64,000 bases of DNA, taken from the NCBI GenBank assembly GCA_001570385.1, contig BBYL01000026.1:62001-126000 (forward strand), written 5' to 3'. The translations under genes and the position numbers were made by a program. The notes under the pieces were generated by a model. That model saw nothing but the letters and a program-made list of their open reading frames with translations. It had not been told where the DNA came from and did not search any database. The number at the start of each line of letters is the position of its first letter. Within the stretch, counting starts at the first letter, position 1. This DNA comes from Microtetraspora glauca (GTDB taxonomy: Bacteria; Actinomycetota; Actinomycetes; Streptosporangiales; Streptosporangiaceae). This document shows positions 59,737 through 64,000 of this stretch, in pieces.

Positions 59737-60467
59737 CACACCCACGCTCCCAGCCGGGTCATGCGGTCGGCGACGCTGTCGACCGTCGGGGCGCTCATCG
59801 TGTCGACGACGCGCCCGTCGGCGAGGAACAGCACGGTGTCGGCGTACGACGCGGCGAGCGGGTCGTGGGTCACCATCACCACCGTCTGGCCGAGACCGTC
59901 CACCACCTCCCGGAGCAGGGTGAGCACGTCTCGCGCCGTCATCATGTCGAGGGCGCCCGTCGGCTCGTCGCCGAACACCACCTCGGGCCGCGTCACCAGC
60001 GCCCTGGCGATCGCCACCCGCTGCTGCTGCCCGCCGGAGAGCTCGGCGGGCCGGTGCCCGGTACGGCCGTCGAGCCGGACGCGGCGGACCACCTCGTCCA
60101 GCCAGGCCCGGTCGACCCGGGTCCCGGCGAGGCGCAGCGGCAGCGTGATGTTCTGCAGCACCGTGAGCGACGACACCAGGTTGAACGCCTGGAACACGAA
60201 GCCGACCCGCTCCCTGCGCAGCTCGGTCAGCCGCGTCTCGTCCATCCCCGCCAGTTCGATGTCGCCGAGCCGTACCGAACCGGAGGTCGGCCGGTCCAGT
60301 CCGGCCGCGCAGTGGAGGAACGTGCTCTTGCCCGAGCCGGACGGCCCCATCACCGCGGTGAAGCCCCCGCGGGGGATGCCGATCGTCACCTCGCGCAGGG
60401 CGGCCACCGCGCCCTGCCCCTTGCCGTACACCTTGCTCACGGCGTCCAGCCGTACCGCGTCGTCCAT
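59736..60467 (-). CDS. ABC transporter ATPase, MacB/LolD type
   Basis: The 243-residue protein carries Walker A MGPSGSGKSTFLHCAAGLD (about 40), Q-loop, the signature LSGGQQQRVAIARAL (about 145) and Walker B EVVFGDEPTGALD (about 170). The LolD/MacB group pairs with FtsX-like permeases. It is cotranscribed with the permease and divergent from the NarL-type regulator. Confidence 0.93.
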   Translation of the reverse strand: MDDAVRLDAVSKVYGKGQGAVAALREVTIGIPRGGFTAVMGPSGSGKSTFLHCAAGLDRPTSGSVRLGDIELAGMDETRLTELRRERVGFVFQAFNLVSSLTVLQNITLPLRLAGTRVDRAWLDEVVRRVRLDGRTGHRPAELSGGQQQRVAIARALVTRPEVVFGDEPTGALDMMTARDVLTLLREVVDGLGQTVVMVTHDPLAASYADTVLFLADGRVVDTMSAPTVDSVADRMTRLGAWV

Positions 60468-60565
60468 GGTGTTCAGCCTGCTGAAGCGGGAGAACGCGAA
60501 CCAGAGAGCCGATCACCAGTCGACCATGACGACGTCATGAGTCGGACACTGATAGACATGTTGCC

Positions 60566-61171
60566 GTGATCAGGGTTCTGCTGGCCGAAGATCAGCACGT
60601 CGTACGCGGAGCACTCGTCGCGTTGCTGGAACTGGAGGACGACCTGACGGTGGTGGACGCCGTCGGCTCCGGCGACGCCGTGCTGCCCGCCGCGCTCCGG
60701 CACCGGCCGGACGTCGCCGTGCTCGACATCGACATGCCCGGCCTGGACGGCCTCGCCGCCGCGGCCGAGCTACGCGCGAAGCTGCCCGAGTGCCGCACGC
60801 TCATGCTCACCGGGCACGGCAGGCCGGGCCAGCTGCGCCGGGCGCTGAGCGCCCAGGTCAACGGGTTCCTGCTGAAGACCGCGCCGCCGGACGACCTGAT
60901 CGCGGCGATCCGCGCGATCGCCGCGGGAGGCCGCGTCCTCGACCCCTCGTTGGCCGTCGCCGCCTGGGACCTCGCCGACAACCCCCTCACGCCACGCGAG
61001 GCGGACGTGCTACGGCTGGCCGCCGGTGGCGCCGGGGCGACCGAGATCGCGGCGGAACTGTTCCTCACCGCCGGGACCGTCCGCAACTATCTCACCGCGA
61101 TCGTGGCGAAGCTCGGCGCCCGCAACCGCACGGACGCCGTCCGCGTCGCCCAGGAGTCCGGCTGGATCTAG
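60566..61171 (+). CDS. NarL/LuxR-type response regulator
   Basis: The 201-residue protein has a receiver domain (about 1-120; VLLAEDQHVVRGALVALLELEDDLTVV, phospho-acceptor Asp54 in VLDIDMPGLDG, switch Lys in LLKTAPPDDLI) and a LuxR-type HTH (about 135-200; LTPREADVLRLAAGGAGATEIAAELFLTAGTVRNYLTAIVAKLGARNR). GTG starts the gene. It is divergent from the MacB-type ABC operon and is the natural partner of the histidine kinase that ends opposite. Confidence 0.93.
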   Translation: MIRVLLAEDQHVVRGALVALLELEDDLTVVDAVGSGDAVLPAALRHRPDVAVLDIDMPGLDGLAAAAELRAKLPECRTLMLTGHGRPGQLRRALSAQVNGFLLKTAPPDDLIAAIRAIAAGGRVLDPSLAVAAWDLADNPLTPREADVLRLAAGGAGATEIAAELFLTAGTVRNYLTAIVAKLGARNRTDAVRVAQESGWI

Positions 61172-63418
61172 GAGGGCACTCACATCGAGGACGGCCAGCA
61201 GCCGGAACCAGCCGTCCCCGTCCGCCCTGGCCGTCAGCTCCCCGCCGAGCGCGGCCATCCGGGTGGTGAGGTTGCCGATGCCCGCGCCCGGCCGGGTCCG
61301 CCCGGCGTTCGGGCCCACCCCGTCGTTCGCCACGCCGAGCCGTACGACGCCCTCGGAGGCTCCGGACTCGATGTGGCATCGCCGCGCGGAGCTGTGCCTG
61401 AGCACGTTGGTCACCGCCTCGCGCAGGACCGTGGCGAGTACGGTCTCCGCGGGGCCGGGCAGCGGTCCGTGGCCGAGCGAGAGCCGGACCTCCATTCCGG
61501 CGGCGGTCAGCACGGAGCGGGCGGAGTCCGCCTCCTCCTCCAATGACATCTCGCGGTGGTCGCCCGACGCGCTCCGCAGGTCGGCCTCCGCCCGCTCGGC
61601 CATCGCCATGACATCGGCGATCTCCCGCCGGGCCCGCTCCGGGTCGGCGTCCGCCAGGCGGCGGGCCAGCTCGCACTTGAGCAGGATCGCCGCCAGGTTG
61701 TGGCCGAGGAGATCGTGCAGGTCACGGGCCGCGCGCAGCCGCTCCTGGACGACCGCGGCGCGGGCCGGCTCCTCCCGCGAGTCCTGTAGTTCCTTGACGA
61801 ACCGGGCCAGCCGCACCAGACCATGGATCACCAGCCCGGTGACCAGCGTGCTGACGGTGTAGTTGACCACCATCCCCGCGGGCAACCCCAACGCGGCCCC
61901 GATCGCCGCCACGCTCGCCATGACGGCCATGACGAGCGGCCACGCCACCGCCGGGCGGAACGCGAGCAGCAGCGGCCCCGCCAGGAAACCGGCCACCCCC
62001 AGCCAGACCCGGTCGAACACGAACAGGGGCGGATAGGTGAGCAGGGCCATGGCCACGAGCGCGTACGGACGTCGCCCGCGTACGGACCGGAACTGGAGGA
62101 ACGCGATCACCGCCTGGCACGCCGCCGCCGGAAGCACCAGCTCTTCTGGGACGAGCAGCAGGGCCTTCACGCAGAATCCGGCGATTACCGTCGCGAGCAG
62201 GCCGATCGACAGCCGGTAGGCGGTGTCCGGCGGTGGTGGGGCGGGCGGCGTGGCCGGGATGGCGGCCTCGACCGTGAACCGGCCGTCCGGATCGAGCCCG
62301 GCGCGCACCTCCCCGGCCGCCGCCATCTGGTCGATGACGTCGTCGAGTCCCTCGACGCCCGCGCCCGCGGTGCGCACGCCGTCGTTGGTCACGCGCAGCC
62401 GGACCATGCCGTCGCGGTGGGCGGTCTCGATCACGCAGTGCCCGGCCGTGCCGTGCCGTACGACGTCGGTGACGGCGTCGCGGAGCACGGTCGCGAGCAG
62501 GGCACCGGCGGGCCCGAGCGGCTCGGTGTGGCCGATCCGCACCACCGCCTCGATCCCCGCCGCCGACAGCAGCGCCCGCGCGGTCGCCACCTCCGGGGCG
62601 AGCGACAGCGCGCGGTATCCCGCCGCGGCCGACCGCGCGTCGGCGAGGCAGCGCCGGGCCGTCGCGGCGACCTCCCCGATCGTCTCCTTCATCTCCTCGG
62701 AGCCGTCCGCCTCCGAGCTGTTCGCCACTGGGCCGATCTTCGCGGAGCTGTTCCCCGGGATGCTGTTCGCCGCGGGGTCGATCGCCTCCGCGCTCCCGGC
62801 CTCCTGGCCGCTCGATTCCGTACGTCCCATGGCCCGGCTCGCGCCGCGTTCGATGGCGTCGAGCCCTCGGCCGATCCCCTCGTTCAGTTCGGTGGCGATC
62901 CGGAGGCGCTCCTCGGCGACGGCGGCCATCGCGAGCCCGAGCCGGGCGGCGGCGACGTCGTCCACCCGGTCCGCCATCCGGGTCAGGCCGTAGATCACCA
63001 GGGCGGTGAGGAGCGTGCTGATCGTAGAGTCGATCATGATGAGCGTGTCCGCCGAGCGCACGGCCTGGACGAGGGCCGCACCGGCCACGACGAGGACCGC
63101 CGCGGGCCACGCCGAGACCAGCAGCAACGAACCGGCCAGGAACCCCAGCACGCCGACGGACACGCCGAGACCGAGCACCGCCACCGCCGCGAGGACCGCC
63201 TGTACGGCGAGCAACGCCGGGCCGCGGAAGCGCCGCCACCGGGGAACGACGTACGCGAGCTGGAGCACGAGGATCGCCACCGCCAGCAGTGCCTCCGCCA
63301 CGCCGTCGGCGGCCAGCACGTACACGGCGGCGAAACCGGTGAGCGTGACGGCGACGGTCAGCCGGGCGAGCCGCGGAACCGGTTCGGCCCCCGCGAGCGA
63401 CGGTTTCTCTCGGGTCAC
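61010..63418 (-). CDS. Double-module NarX-like histidine kinase
   Basis: The 802-residue membrane protein has two modules, each with membrane helices and a HisKA_3-HATPase unit. The second has ERLRAARDLHDLLGHNLAAI with the phospho-accepting His and an N-box AVTNVLRH. The first has ERLRIATELNEGIGRGLDAI (His to Asn) and AVTDVVRHG (Asn to Asp), so it is probably a pseudokinase. GTG at 63418 is preferred. The last 55 codons lie antisense to the HTH part of the response-regulator gene, a 162-nt overlap. Confidence 0.88.
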   Translation of the reverse strand: MTREKPSLAGAEPVPRLARLTVAVTLTGFAAVYVLAADGVAEALLAVAILVLQLAYVVPRWRRFRGPALLAVQAVLAAVAVLGLGVSVGVLGFLAGSLLLVSAWPAAVLVVAGAALVQAVRSADTLIMIDSTISTLLTALVIYGLTRMADRVDDVAAARLGLAMAAVAEERLRIATELNEGIGRGLDAIERGASRAMGRTESSGQEAGSAEAIDPAANSIPGNSSAKIGPVANSSEADGSEEMKETIGEVAATARRCLADARSAAAGYRALSLAPEVATARALLSAAGIEAVVRIGHTEPLGPAGALLATVLRDAVTDVVRHGTAGHCVIETAHRDGMVRLRVTNDGVRTAGAGVEGLDDVIDQMAAAGEVRAGLDPDGRFTVEAAIPATPPAPPPPDTAYRLSIGLLATVIAGFCVKALLLVPEELVLPAAACQAVIAFLQFRSVRGRRPYALVAMALLTYPPLFVFDRVWLGVAGFLAGPLLLAFRPAVAWPLVMAVMASVAAIGAALGLPAGMVVNYTVSTLVTGLVIHGLVRLARFVKELQDSREEPARAAVVQERLRAARDLHDLLGHNLAAILLKCELARRLADADPERARREIADVMAMAERAEADLRSASGDHREMSLEEEADSARSVLTAAGMEVRLSLGHGPLPGPAETVLATVLREAVTNVLRHSSARRCHIESGASEGVVRLGVANDGVGPNAGRTRPGAGIGNLTTRMAALGGELTARADGDGWFRLLAVLDVSALLDPAGLLGDADGVRAVAGAELRHDRGEIVADGPGGEEQFRRDLGRPGATGGQP

Positions 63419-63724
63419 TCCAGCCTCGACCTCCCCTTTGGTCAGGGGACAGTCTTCCAGAGCGCCCGATAAATCCGGACAAGTGGGGGAATACTGCCGG
63501 AGCACCCCCGAGACGTGACGACAATCACACTCTCTTGCCGAAATAGGGGGTGACCCTTCTCACATTTTGCCCTGTCAGCGTCGTAACGTATCCCCCACCA
63601 ACACGCGTCGGCGTTGTTACACACCTCGCTGTTACACCTGTGGCGCATCGGCCGGCGCGACACGAATGAACACCCGGACCCCCTCGGCGTACAACAGGGT
63701 CCGCGGAAGGTGGAGAGGTCTCTG
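63419..63724. other. 306-nt divergent promoter region
   Basis: No credible gene is found between the histidine kinase and the final gene. The direct repeat TGTTACAC occurs at 63615-63622 and 63630-63637, and the region is AT-richer than its surroundings (AATAGGGGGTGACCCTTCTCACATTTTGCCC). The repeat could be a regulator-binding site for the gene at the right edge. Confidence 0.45.
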
Positions 63725-64000
63725 ATGACCCAGACAACGGCCGAAAACCCGGCCAGAAAGCAGCGCGCCCAGCTCAAGGTACGCACCCTGCGCACCGACA
63801 GATGGTGGCTCGCCCCCGCGCTGACATTCACCGGGCTGCTGACATTCCTTATTTACGGGTTCTGGGCGATTTTCGACCAGAGCTACCTGGCGGAGCCGTA
63901 CATCGCGCCCTTCGCCTCGCCCTGCCTGGCGACGGCGTGTCCCGAAGGGGCACGCCTGTTCGGTCTGGCCCCCATCGGCGACTGGTACACCTGGCCCCCC
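63725..64000 (+). CDS. Membrane protein that precedes a second Sdh/Frd cluster (partial)
   Basis: The 92 residues visible (TDRWWLAPALTFTGLLTFLIYGFWAIFDQSYLAEPYIAPFASPCLATAC...) match the unnamed small membrane protein that in actinobacteria lies before a succinate dehydrogenase or fumarate reductase gene set, with the PFxSPCLA Cys motif. The gene runs off the right edge. GGAGAGG lies before the ATG. Confidence 0.65.
   Translation, partial: MTQTTAENPARKQRAQLKVRTLRTDRWWLAPALTFTGLLTFLIYGFWAIFDQSYLAEPYIAPFASPCLATACPEGARLFGLAPIGDWYTWPP

Noticed and set aside
63442..63831. Minus-strand frame at the right edge
   Set aside because: It overlaps the start of the membrane protein and the promoter region and has no supporting motif.

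Overview
The window is a high-GC, gene-dense chromosomal segment from a Gram-positive actinobacterium. Evidence includes mycothiol synthesis (mshB), DUF3117, a SigE/RseA/HtrA/TatB block, GTG and TTG starts, leaderless-looking promoters and PepA/DapC/FdxA neighbours. Codon use and gene content suggest a Streptosporangiales or Streptomyces-like organism; the species is not determined. No rRNA, tRNA, insertion sequence, prophage or CRISPR array was seen.

Layout. (1) 1-4617: a proline-rich partial gene, a CPBP membrane protease, a CitE/malyl-CoA lyase-like enzyme, BioY, a small barrel-like protein and an EamA exporter. (2) 4694-11461: a PRC/MgtE-N/CBS protein, DUF1003, Mrp, TatB, HtrA, RseA, SigE and an O-methyltransferase. 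From memory this order matches M. tuberculosis Rv1232c-Rv1220c; an ECF-type promoter lies upstream of sigE. (3) 11480-22349: PepA, DUF3117, PaaX and PaaG-like, Tag, a DivIVA-like protein, a FolP-like fragment, two LOG proteins, DapE, a muralytic-like protein, DUF4178, DapC and FdxA, so lysine/diaminopimelate genes sit among conserved actinobacterial neighbours. (4) 22449-24654: a lone SH3-like protein, an orphan binding lipoprotein and a methyltransferase.

(5) 24722-30979 is the most unusual part: two long paralogous proteins with a sigma-70 region 4-like helix-turn-helix flank an SF1 (UvrD-like) helicase whose N-terminus resembles a RelE/ParE toxin fold. I know of no characterised system with this architecture. 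(6) 30981-39240: a secreted protein, an internally deleted cysteinyl-tRNA synthetase-like protein, a flavin monooxygenase with a TetR regulator, a HExxH membrane protein, DUF6113, MshB, an S9 peptidase and an SDR relic.

(7) 39241-45810: a heterodimeric ABC exporter divergent from an HTH/Clp-N pair across a duplicated operator, then an unknown protein and a lipoprotein. (8) 45872-50327: a Ser/Thr kinase, an Erm-type rRNA methyltransferase with a 12-codon leader carrying the MRLR stall motif, and a RibD-C reductase/TetR pair with a strong operator. (9) 50611-56789: a seven-blade WD40 protein, then sdhCAB facing a LysR gene. (10) 56886-64000: a broken response regulator, a MacB-type ABC transporter, a NarL-type regulator and a two-module histidine kinase whose 3' end overlaps it, then the start of a membrane protein that usually precedes a second succinate dehydrogenase/fumarate reductase cluster.
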